A stretch of DNA of 48,103 bases from Mycobacterium sp. E1747 (GTDB lineage: Bacteria > Actinomycetota > Actinomycetes > Mycobacteriales > Mycobacteriaceae): positions 1-48,103 of the forward strand of contig NZ_LZJI01000248.1 in the NCBI RefSeq assembly GCF_001667775.1, given 5' to 3'. Positions 36,501 through 45,900 of this stretch are shown piece after piece. The position numbers were made by a program, and so were the translations under genes. Within the stretch, counting starts at the first letter, position 1. The number at the start of each line of letters is the position of its first letter. The notes beneath the pieces are model-generated. The model was not told the origin of the DNA. It did not search any database and saw only the letters and a list, made by a program, of their open reading frames with translations.

Positions 36501-39500
36501 GTTCGTGGAGCTGGCCATTCGCGCGGGCGACGAGGTCGGGTGCGGGGCGGTCGAGGAGCTGACGTTGTCGGCCCCGTTGGCGCTGCCGGCGACCGACGGC
36601 GTGCAGGTGCAGGTGGTGGTGGGTGCCGCCGCGGAGTCGGGGCAGCGCGAGCTATCGGTGTATTCGGCTGCCGCGCAATCGGACTGGGTGCTGCACGCCC
36701 ATGGCTCGGTGCGCCCGGCGGCGGTGACGCCGTCCGCCGATCTGTCGGTGTGGCCGCCGGCGGGGGCTGCGCCCGTTGACGTGGGCGACGCCTACGCGCG
36801 GCTGGCCGAGCGCGGCTACGAGTACGGCCGGTCATTCCGCGGCCTGCGCGCGGTGTGGCGGCGAGGTGATGAGATCTTCGCCGACGTCGCCGTGCCGGAC
36901 GACGCCGGCGCGCAGGACGGCGGCTTCGGGATCCACCCGGTGTTGCTGGACGCGGCGCTGCACGCGATCGGCGCCGCCGGCGATCAGGGTCAAACCGTGT
37001 TGCCGTTCTCGTGGCAGGGGGTGACGCTGCATGCTGGGGGCGCCGCCCGGGCGCGGGTCCGGATAGCGCCGTCCGGTTCGGGGGCAGTGTCGGTGGAACT
37101 GGCCGACGGGTCCGGGCTGCCGGTTTTGTCGGTGCGCTCCCTGGCGATGCGACCGGTCTCGGCCGGGCAGCTGGCCGCGGCCGCCGCGCCTGCCGAGGGA
37201 CTCTTCGAGGTGGCGTGGTCACCGATAGCGTTGAGCGACAAGCATTCCGACGCCAGGCTGTGGGAGCCCGGTGCGCACGGCGGCGATCCGGTGCGGTCGG
37301 TGCACGCGGCCACCACCGAGGCGCTGGGCGTACTGCAGTCGTGGCTGGCCGATCCGGAGTCGGCAACGCTGGCGGTGCAAACCCGCGGGGCGGTCGCGCT
37401 CGCGGGTGAGGACGTCGCGGACCTGGCCGGCGCGGCGGTGTGGGGGTTGGTGCGCTCGGCGCAGGCCGAACAGCCGGGCCGGGTGGTGTTGATCGACACC
37501 GACGGATCGTTGGACGCGCGCGCCGTGATCGGCTGCGGGGAACCGCAATTGGTGGTCCGCGCGGGTGTGGCCTACGCGGCCCGGATGCGCCCGGCACGCG
37601 GCGGATCGGTGTTGCGGCTGCCGCCCGGGGGCTGGCGGCTGGACGCGGGCGGCGCGGGGACGCTGGAGGATTTGGTGGTGGGCTCGTGCCCGCGGGCGGA
37701 ACTGGAGGCCGGGCAGGTCCGCGTGGCGGTGGCCGCGGTCGGCGTGAACTTCCGGGATGTGTTGGTGGCGTTGGGCATGTATCCGGGCGGCGGCGAGTTG
37801 GGGGCCGAGGGCGCCGGCGTGGTCGTCGAGGTCGGTCCCGGCGTCGATCACCTGGCGGTTGGTGATGCGGTGATGGGGCTGCTCGGTGTGGTCGGTTCCG
37901 AAGCGGTGGTGGATAGGCGGCTGGTCACGCCGGTGCCGCAGGGCTGCTCGCTGGTCACGGCCGCGGGGGTGCCGGTGGTGTTTCTCACCGCGCTCTACGG
38001 GTTGTCGGTGCTGGCCGGGCTGCGCGCGGGTGAGCGGGTGCTGGTGCACGCCGCCACCGGCGGGGTGGGCATGGCCGCTGTCCAGCTGGCACGCCACTGG
38101 GGCGCGGAGGTGTTCGCGACCGCGAGCCGCGGCAAGTGGGACACCCTGCGCGCCATGGGGTTCGACGACGACCACATCGGCGATTCGCGAACGCTTGACT
38201 TCGAGGAGAAGTTCGCGGCGGGGACCGGCGGCGCCGGGGTCGACGTGGTGCTCAACTCGCTGGCCGGTGAGTTCACCGACGCGTCGCTGCGGCTGTTGGC
38301 CCCCGGCGGCCGGTTCATCGAGATGGGCAAGACCGACGTCCGCGACCCGCGCGTCGTCGCCGAACAACATCGCGGCGCGCAATACCGGGCCTTCGACCTG
38401 CTGGAGGCCGGACCCGACCGCACCGCGGCGATGCTGGCCCAGATCGTGGAACTGCTGCGGGATGGCGCCGTGACACCGTTGCCGCTCAAGACCTTCGACG
38501 TCCGCTGCGCCTCGGCGGCGTACCGGTTCGTCAGCCAGGCCCGCCACATCGGCAAGGTCGCACTGACCATCCCGACCGGGCCCGGCGCCGTGCTCAGTGG
38601 CTGTGGCGGGCTCGTCGGCGGCAGCGTGGTGATCACCGGCGGGACCGGCATGGCCGGGTCGGCGCTGGCCCGCCACCTCGTCGACCGCTATCGCGTCGGC
38701 CACGTCGTCCTGGTCAGCCGGGCCGGCGCCGGGGCCCCGGGGGTCGCGGAGCTGGTGGACCGGCTGCGGGAGGCCGGGGCAGGCGTGTCGGTGGTGGCCT
38801 GCGACGTCGCGGACCGCGGCGCAGTCGCGGCGATGCTGGCGCAGATTCCGGCGCAGCATCCGCTGCGCGCCGTGGTGCATGCGGCCGGCGTTCTCGACGA
38901 CGGGTTGATCGCCTCGCTGACCCCGGATCGGGTGGCTGCGGTGTTGCGGGCCAAGGTCGACGGCGCCTGGCACCTGCACGAGCTGACCCGGGACCTCGAC
39001 CTGTCGGCGTTCGTGGTGTTCTCGTCGATGGCCGGCATCGTCGGGACGCCGGGCCAAGCCAATTACGCCGCGGCCAACAGCTTCCTCGACGGCCTGGTCG
39101 CGCACCGGCGGGCGCACGGGCTTGCGGGCCTGTCGCTGGCCTGGGGGCTGTGGGAGCAAGCCTCGGCGATGACGGCGCACCTCGGGGAGCGCGACAAGGC
39201 CCGAATGAGCCGGCTCGGCATCGCGCCGCTGTCCACCCAGCAGGCGCTGGAATCGTTCGACGCCGGCATGCTGCTCGAGACCCCGGTGCTGATGGCCGCC
39301 CGCCTGGATCGGGTCGCCCTGTCCGACAACGCCGCTGCGCTGCCACCGTTGCTGAGCGAGCTGGCCGCCCGCACCACCCGCCGCGTTGTCGACGACGTCG
39401 ACACGACCGCGCTGCTGACCGGTCTCACCGCGCGCCTGCACGGCCTGGCGCCCGACGCGCGCCAGCGTGAGCTGGTGGACCTGGTCCGCGCCAACGCGGC

Positions 39501-39945
39501 GACCGTGCTGGGCCTGCCCAACCCGGGCGACATCGACGCCGGCCGCGCGTTCGGGGATCTCGGCTTCGATTCGCTCACCGCCGTCGAGCTGCGCAACCGG
39601 CTGAAAACGGCGACGGGCCTTACCCTTTCGCCCACATTGATCTTCGACTATCCCACGCCGGCGGCCCTCGCCGAGCACCTCGACGGCCACCTGTCCGCCG
39701 GTCCGGTTGACGACCGGCCCGACCTGATGGCCCGCTTCACCGACATCACCCGGGAATTGCAGGCGCTACTGACCCGACCCGACTGGGACCCATCCGACAA
39801 ATCGGCGCTGCGCGCGCGCCTGCACCACCTGCTCGCCGCGGTGGGCCCCGCCGATCACCCCGAACCCGAGGGCCTCGACGCCGACCTCGACGCCGCCACC
39901 GAAAGCCAACTCTTTGCCATCCTCGATGAAGAACTCGGCCGCTGA
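33586..39945 (+). CDS. pks7: Type I modular PKS, fully reducing module with methylmalonyl-type AT (Pks7-like)
   Basis: A protein of 2119 residues in one module. An N-terminal docking coiled coil (2-32, KALRAALKENERLKRETREY) precedes KS (about 35-455, Cys206 in DTACSSS, EGHGTGT, KSNMGH), AT (about 560-860, GHSQG with Ser about 652, YASH at about 752), DH (about 925-1195, His960 in HAVGGTVLFP, LLDAALH), ER (about 1350-1660, HAATGGVGMA at 1488), KR (about 1680-1920, GGTGMAG, SSMAG, NYAAAN) and ACP (Ser1996 in GFDSLTAVEL). YASH is the fingerprint of methylmalonyl-CoA specificity. The C-terminal tail ATESQLFAILDEELGR looks like a docking end. There is no thioesterase. The ATG at 33586 is preferred over upstream codons inside pks10. 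Confidence 0.95.
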   Translation: MTANPDELVKALRAALKENERLKRETREYLSAATEPIAVVGMGCRYPGGVDSPEALWQMVVEGRDVVSDFPADRGWNLTGLFDPDPDAVGKSYARCGGFLADVADFDAAFFSIAPSEALAMDPQQRLLLEVSWEALERAGIDPLTLRGSPTGVFAGIFHGSYGGQGRVPGHLERYGLRGSTLSVASGRVAYELGLQGPAISVDTACSSSLVALHLAARSLRAGECDLALAGGVTVMATPAMFIEFSRQRALAADGRCKAYAGAADGTGFSEGVGVLVLERLSDARRSGHSVLALLRGSAVNQDGASNGLATPNGPSQQRVIRAALADARLRAADVDLVEGHGTGTTLGDPIEAQAVLATYGQDRPADRPLWLGSVKSNMGHTSAAAGAGGVIKMVQAIRHGVMPKTLHVDVPTPHVDWSAGAVSLLTEARDWPAQDRPRRAGVSSFGISGTNAHVIVEQPPPESPAPAGADAPAPWVLSARSADALANQASRLLARLNADPGLRVVDVAWSLVSTRSLFEHRAVVVGADRERLIAGLSDLAAGAPGVGAAVGRAQPAGKTVFVFPGQGSQWVGMGAELLDSSAVFAEHLQRCEKALAEHVDWSLIDVIRGAPGAPGLDRVDVVQPALWAVMVSLAELWRSVGVVPDAVIGHSQGEIAAAYVAGALSLEDAARVVALRSRLLVELSGAGGMVSLACGLGRAEELIAGWGERLNVAAVNGVSAVVVSGEVGALDELMIRCESDGVRARRIDVDYASHSRHVDAIRPALAEALAGIEPRPSSVALFSTVTGELLDTAGLDADYWYSSIRQTVQFERAVRSACGAGYGVFVESSPHPVLLAAVEDTVTDCGADALVVPSLGRDDGSLQRFWLSAGQAHVAGVAVDWRAAIAGLGGRRVDLPTYGFARQRFWLPGGATGSGDVATLGLAGARHALLGAVLARPDSGGVVLTGRLSTAAQPWLADHAVGGTVLFPGAAFVELAIRAGDEVGCGAVEELTLSAPLALPATDGVQVQVVVGAAAESGQRELSVYSAAAQSDWVLHAHGSVRPAAVTPSADLSVWPPAGAAPVDVGDAYARLAERGYEYGRSFRGLRAVWRRGDEIFADVAVPDDAGAQDGGFGIHPVLLDAALHAIGAAGDQGQTVLPFSWQGVTLHAGGAARARVRIAPSGSGAVSVELADGSGLPVLSVRSLAMRPVSAGQLAAAAAPAEGLFEVAWSPIALSDKHSDARLWEPGAHGGDPVRSVHAATTEALGVLQSWLADPESATLAVQTRGAVALAGEDVADLAGAAVWGLVRSAQAEQPGRVVLIDTDGSLDARAVIGCGEPQLVVRAGVAYAARMRPARGGSVLRLPPGGWRLDAGGAGTLEDLVVGSCPRAELEAGQVRVAVAAVGVNFRDVLVALGMYPGGGELGAEGAGVVVEVGPGVDHLAVGDAVMGLLGVVGSEAVVDRRLVTPVPQGCSLVTAAGVPVVFLTALYGLSVLAGLRAGERVLVHAATGGVGMAAVQLARHWGAEVFATASRGKWDTLRAMGFDDDHIGDSRTLDFEEKFAAGTGGAGVDVVLNSLAGEFTDASLRLLAPGGRFIEMGKTDVRDPRVVAEQHRGAQYRAFDLLEAGPDRTAAMLAQIVELLRDGAVTPLPLKTFDVRCASAAYRFVSQARHIGKVALTIPTGPGAVLSGCGGLVGGSVVITGGTGMAGSALARHLVDRYRVGHVVLVSRAGAGAPGVAELVDRLREAGAGVSVVACDVADRGAVAAMLAQIPAQHPLRAVVHAAGVLDDGLIASLTPDRVAAVLRAKVDGAWHLHELTRDLDLSAFVVFSSMAGIVGTPGQANYAAANSFLDGLVAHRRAHGLAGLSLAWGLWEQASAMTAHLGERDKARMSRLGIAPLSTQQALESFDAGMLLETPVLMAARLDRVALSDNAAALPPLLSELAARTTRRVVDDVDTTALLTGLTARLHGLAPDARQRELVDLVRANAATVLGLPNPGDIDAGRAFGDLGFDSLTAVELRNRLKTATGLTLSPTLIFDYPTPAALAEHLDGHLSAGPVDDRPDLMARFTDITRELQALLTRPDWDPSDKSALRARLHHLLAAVGPADHPEPEGLDADLDAATESQLFAILDEELGR

Positions 39946-39952
39946 GACCGCG

Positions 39953-42900
39953 ATGCCGGATACCACGCAGCACGTCGACTACCTGAAACGCCTGACGGCC
40001 GATCTCCGGCGGGCGCGGCGACGCGTCTTGGAGCTGGAAGGCAAGCTGTCCGAACCGATCGCGGTGGTGGGTATGGCGTGCCGGTACGCCGGTGGGGTCG
40101 ATTCGCCGGAGACGCTGTGGGAGCTGGTGAACGACGGCCGCGATACGGTGTCGGACTTCCCGGCGGATCGCGGCTGGGATGTCGAGGGCCTCTACGACCC
40201 CGATCCCGACACGGCGGGGAAGATGTACACCCGCCAGGGCAGCTTCCTGCGGGACGCGGCGGATTTCGACGCCGGCTTCTTCGGGGTGGGGCCCAGCGAG
40301 GCCCTGGCGATGGATCCCCAGCAGCGATTGATGTTGGAGATCTCGTGGGAAGCGTTGGAGCGGGCGGGGATTGACCCGCTGGGGTTGCGTGGCTCGGCGA
40401 CCGGCGTGTTCGCCGGCGTCATCCACGCCGGCTACGGCGGCGAGGTCAAGGGGGAGTTGGAGGGCTACGGGCTGACCGGTTCGACGCTGAGCGTGACCTC
40501 GGGCCGGGTGTCCTACGTGCTGGGGCTGGAAGGCCCCGCGGTGTCGATCGACACGGCGTGTTCGTCGTCGTTGGTGGCCATGCACCTGGCGGCGCAGTCG
40601 CTGCGCTCCGGGGAGTGCGACCTGGCGCTGGCCGGTGGTGTGACGGTGATGGCCACCCCCGCCGCGTTCGTGGAGTTCAGCCGGCAGCGGGCGCTGGCTC
40701 CCGACGGCCGGTGCAAGGTGTACGCGGGTGCCGCGGACGGCACGTCGTGGTCGGAAGGCGCGGGCGTCCTGGTGCTGGAGCGGCTGGCCGACGCCCGGCG
40801 GCTGGGCCATCCGGTGGTGGCGGTGCTGCGCGGTTCGGCGGTGAACCAAGACGGCGCCTCCAACGGGCTGACCGCACCGAACGGGCCGTCCCAGCAGCGG
40901 GTGATCCGGGCGGCGCTGGCCGACGCCGGGTTGAGCGCGGCCGACGTCGACGTGGTCGAAGGTCACGGCACGGGAACGGTTTTGGGTGATCCGATCGAGG
41001 CCCAGGCCCTGCTGGCGACCTACGGGCAGGACCGCCCGGCGGACCGGCCGCTGTGGCTGGGATCGATCAAATCCAACATCGGCCACACGTCGGCCGCGGC
41101 GGGGGTGGCCGGCGTGATCAAGATGGTGCAGGCGATGCGGCATGGGGTGATGCCCAAGACGCTGCACGTGGATGTGCCTTCGCCGCACGTGGATTGGTCG
41201 GCGGGCGCGGTGTCGGTGCTGACCGAACCCCAGCCATGGCCGGCGCGGGACGGGCAGCGGCGGGCGGGGGTGTCGTCGTTCGGGATCAGTGGGACCAACG
41301 CCCACGTCATCGTCGAGCAGCCGCCGGCCGATCCGGAAACCGTTGCGGTGCAAGGTGACCAATCCGACGTGGTGATGCCGTGGGTGGTGTCGGCCCGGTC
41401 GGCCGAAGCGTTGGCCGCGCAGGCGGGGCGGCTCTCGGCATACCTGGATGCCCAGCCCGCGCTGCGCGCGCTGGATGTCGGCTGGTCGCTGGCCACCACC
41501 CGGGCGGCCCTGGAACACCGGGCCGTGCTGGTGGGCGGCGATCGGGACACGCTGATGGCTGGGCTGGCCGGGGTGGCGTCCGGGACGCCTGGCCCGGGTG
41601 TAGTGATCGGGCGTTCCCGCCCGGTGGGCAAGCGCGTGTTCGTGTTTCCCGGCCAGGGCTCGCAGCGGCTCGGGATGGGACGCGAACTGTGTCAACGCTT
41701 CCCGGCGTTCGCTCAGGCCTTCGACGAGGCGGTGGCGGCGGTGGATGGCCACGCGCGGCTGCCGCTGCGCGACGTGATGTGGGGCGGCGACCCGGACCTG
41801 TTGGAAAACACGGAGTTCGCCCAGCCGGCGTTGTTCGTCCTCGAGATCGCCCTGGCGGCGCTGTGGCGGTCCTGTGGGGTAACCCCCGATCTGGTGATCG
41901 GCCACTCGGTGGGGGAGATCGCGGCGGCCTGCGTGGCCGGGGTGTTGTCTTTGCCCGACGCGGCCCGGCTGGTGGTGGCCCGCGGGCGGTTGATGGCGGC
42001 GCTGCCGGCCGGCGGGGTGATGGTCGCGGTGAGCGCCACCGAGGCCGAGGTCGCGCCGCTGCTCAACGGCGATGTGAGCCTCGCGGCGGTCAACGGACCC
42101 GATGCGGTGGTGCTTTCCGGCGAGCGGACCGCGGTCACGACGGTGACGGATCGGCTGGCTGACTGCGGCCGGCGGGTGCGGCGGCTGGCCGTCTCGCACG
42201 CCTTCCATTCACCGTTGATGGAGCCGATGATCGAGGAGTTCGCCGCGGTACTGGCTGAGGTCTCGCCCGGGACGCCGCGAATCGACCTGGTGTCCAACGT
42301 GACTGGGCGATTGGCGGAGCCCGGATACGGGTCCGCGGACTACTGGGTCGAGCACGTGCGCCGGCCGGTGCGGTTCGCCGACGGCGTGCGGGTGGCCGGA
42401 TCGCTGGGCGCCGGCGCCTTTGTGGAGGTGGGCCCGGGGGCGGCGTTGACGGCCGCGGTGGAGCGGTCGCTGGCGGGGGAGCCCGCCGTCGCGGCGGTGT
42501 CGATGGCCAAGGACCGTCCCGAAATCGATTCGCTGCTGCTGGCGGCCGGGCAGCTGTTCGTCTCCGGCGCCGAGGTGGACTGGGCCGCGGCGTTCGCCGG
42601 CCTGACCGCCCACCGCGTCGACCTGCCGACGTATGCCTTTCAACGGCGCCGGTTTTGGCTGTCGTCTCAGGAGGTGGGCGGCGGCGACCCCGCCGGCTTG
42701 GGGTTGACCGGCGCCGAGCATGCCCTGCTGGGCGCGGTGGTGGAGCGGCCCGATTCGGGCGGTGTGGTGTTGACGGGCCGGCTGTCGACGGCCGCCCAGC
42801 CGTGGCTGGCCGATCACGCGGTGACTCAGACGGTGCTGTTCCCGGGTGCGGGGTTTGTGGAGCTGATGCTGCGGGCCGGCGACGAGGTCGGCTGCCCGGT

Positions 42901-45900
42901 GATCGAGGAGCTGACGCTGTCGGCCCCGTTGCCCCTGCCGGCCGGCGCGGTGCGGGTGCAGGTGGTGGTGGATGCCGCCGGCGAGGCCGGATCCCGCGCC
43001 GTGGCGGTCTATTCGCAGGCCGGTCCGGACTGGGCCTTGCACGCCCAGGGTGTGCTGAGCGAAGGGTCGCCCGCGCCGGACGCGGACCTGTCGGTCTGGC
43101 CGCCCGTCGGCGCCACCGCGGTCGACGTGACCGGCGCCTACGACGATTTGGCGCGGCGCGGCTACGGCTACGGCCCGGCCTTCCGGGGTCTGCGGAAGAT
43201 GTGGCGGCGGGGGGACGAAATCTTCGCCGAGGTCGAGGCGCCGCAGCAGGCCGGCGTGACCGTGGGCGGCTTCGGGATTCATCCGGTGGTTCTGGATGCG
43301 GCTTTGCACGCCCTGGGCGTGGCCGACGGGGACGCCGAGACCGTCTTGCCGTTCTCCTGGCAAGGAGTATGCCTGTACGCGGCCGGCGCGTCGCGGGTCC
43401 GGGTGCGGCTGGCGCCGGTGGGCAAGGGCGCCGTGTCAATCGAACTGGCCGATTCGTCGGGCGTGCCGGTGCTATCGGTGCGGGAGCTGGTGACGCGGCC
43501 GGTGTCGGCCGCCCAACTGTCGGCGGCCGCGGCGGCCCGCTCCGCGGGCGGGGAACTCCTGGAGGCGGTGTGGTCCCCCGTCACGTTGGCCGACAACGCC
43601 GGTAACCCCGCTCCCGACGTGTGGCGGCCGCCCACGAACGGCGACGGGGTGGTCGGATCGGTCTACGCCGCCACCCATGAGGCGCTGGGCGTTTTGCAGT
43701 CCAGGGTTGGCGACGTCGAGCCGTTGGTGGTGCTGACCCGCGGCGCCGTCGCGCTGCCCGGCGAGGAGCTCTCGGACCTCGCCGGTGCCGCGGTGTGGGG
43801 GCTGGTGCGCTCGGCGCAGGCCGAGCAGCCGGGCCGGGCGGTGCTGGTCGACTCCGACGGTTCGCTCGATCTCGGCTCCGTAATCGACTGCGGCGAACCG
43901 CAATTGGTGGTGCGCGCAGGGATCGCCTACGGCGCACGGCTGCAGCCGCTCAAGCCGCACCCGCTGTTGCCCCTTCCCGAGGCGCCGTCGGTGTGGCGAC
44001 TAGCCGCCGGTGACGCCGGGACGTTGGAGGACTTGGCGGTGCAGTCGGGCCCCCCGGTGGAGCTCGCGGCCGGGCAGGTGCGGGTGGCGGTCGCCGCGGC
44101 CGGGGTGAACTTCCGTGATGTGTTGGTAGCGCTGGGCATGTATCCGGGCGTCGCGCAGCTGGGCGCCGAGGGCGCCGGCCTGGTGACCGAGATCGGGCCC
44201 GGTGTCACGGATTTGGCCGCGGGCGACGCGGTGATGGGCATCTTGGGCCTGACCGGGTCGGAAGCGGTCGTCGATCGCCGGCTGGTGACCCGGGTCCCGT
44301 CGGGTTGGTCGTTCGCGCAGGCAGCGGGCGTGCCGGTGGTGTTCTTGACGGCGTATCACGGGTTGTCGGTCTTGGGCGGCCTGCGCGCGGACGAGCGGGT
44401 GCTGGTGCATGCCGGCGCCGGCGGCGTCGGGATGGCGGCCGTGCAGCTGGCCCGGCATTGGGGGGCCGAGGTGTTCGCGACCGCCAGCCGCGGCAAGTGG
44501 GACACCCTGCGCGCCATGGGCCTCGACGACGAGCACATCGCTGATTCGCGCACGCTGGACTTCGAGGAGAAGTTCGCCGCCGCCACGGGCGATGCCGGCA
44601 TGGACGTCGTGCTGAACTCGCTGGCCGGCGAGTTCACCGATGCGTCGCTGCGGTTGCTGGGCCCCGGCGGGCGCTTCATCGAAATGGGCAAGACAGATTT
44701 GCGCGACCCGGCGGCCCATCCGGGGATCTATTACCGCGCTTTCGACCTGATGGAGGCCGGCCCCGACCGCATCGCGGAGATGTCGGACGAACTGATGCGG
44801 CTGTTCGCCGCCGGAACGTTAAACCCCTTGCCCGTCAAGGCCTTCGACGTGCGTTGCGCCGCGGAGGCTTACCGGTTCGTCAGCCAGGCCCGCCACATCG
44901 GCAAGGTGGTGCTCACCATGCCCGACGGCCCGGCCGGCCTGGCCGGCGGCACCGCGTTAATCACCGGCGGAACCGGCATGGCGGGCTCGGCCGTGGCCCG
45001 CCACCTGGTCGACCGCTACCGGGTGAGGCACGTCATGCTGGTCAGCCGCAGCGGTGAGCGGGCGGACGGGATGTCCGGGCTGGTCGCCGAGCTGCGCGAG
45101 GCGGGCGCCGAGGTGTCGGTGGTGGCCTGCGACGTCGGTGACCGGGACGCCGTGGCGGGGTTGCTGGCGCGGGTGCCGCAGCGCTTCCCGCTGCGCGGCG
45201 TGTTTCACGCCGCGGGGGTGCTCGACGACGCGGTGATCGCCTCGCTGACACCGGAGCGCATCGACACGGTGCTGCGGTCCAAGGTCGACGGGGCGTGGCA
45301 CCTGCACGAGCTGACGCGGGAGCTGGATCTGGCGGCGTTCGTGGTGTTCTCGTCGATGGCGGGGATCGTCGGCGCGCCGGGCCAGGGCAACTACGCCGCC
45401 GCGAACTCCTTCCTGGACGGGCTGGCGGCGTACCGCCACGCCCACCGCCTGCCCGCCCTGTCGATTGCCTGGGGAATGTGGGAAGAGTCGTCGGCCATGA
45501 CCCGGCACCTGGGCGATCGCGACAAGGCCCGGATGAGCCGCGCCGGGCTGGCCCCGCTGTCCACCCGGCAGGCGCTCGACCTGCTCGACGCCGCACTGCT
45601 GACCGAGCCGCCGGTCGTCGTGGCCACCCGGCTCGACACGGCCGCGCTGGCGCACGGCGGCGCCGCGCTGCCACCGCTGTTGAGCCGGTTGGCCACTCGC
45701 CGAGCCCGGCGGGTCCTCGACCCCACCGACATGGTGTCGCTGACTGGCTTGCGGGCGCGGCTCGACGGCCTGACCCCCGAGCAGCGGCGGCTCGAGCTCG
45801 TCGAGTTGGTATGCGGCAACGCCGCAACGGTGTTGGGGCACAGCACCGCGGACGTCAACGCCGACCAGGCTTTTCAGGATCTCGGGTTCGACTCGCTGAC

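Noticed and set aside
37219..39690. Long minus-strand frame opposite pks7, and similar ones at 39746-42208 and 46134-48020
   Set aside because: All lie antisense to well-supported PKS domains and translate to His/Gln/Arg-rich sequence without homology signs.
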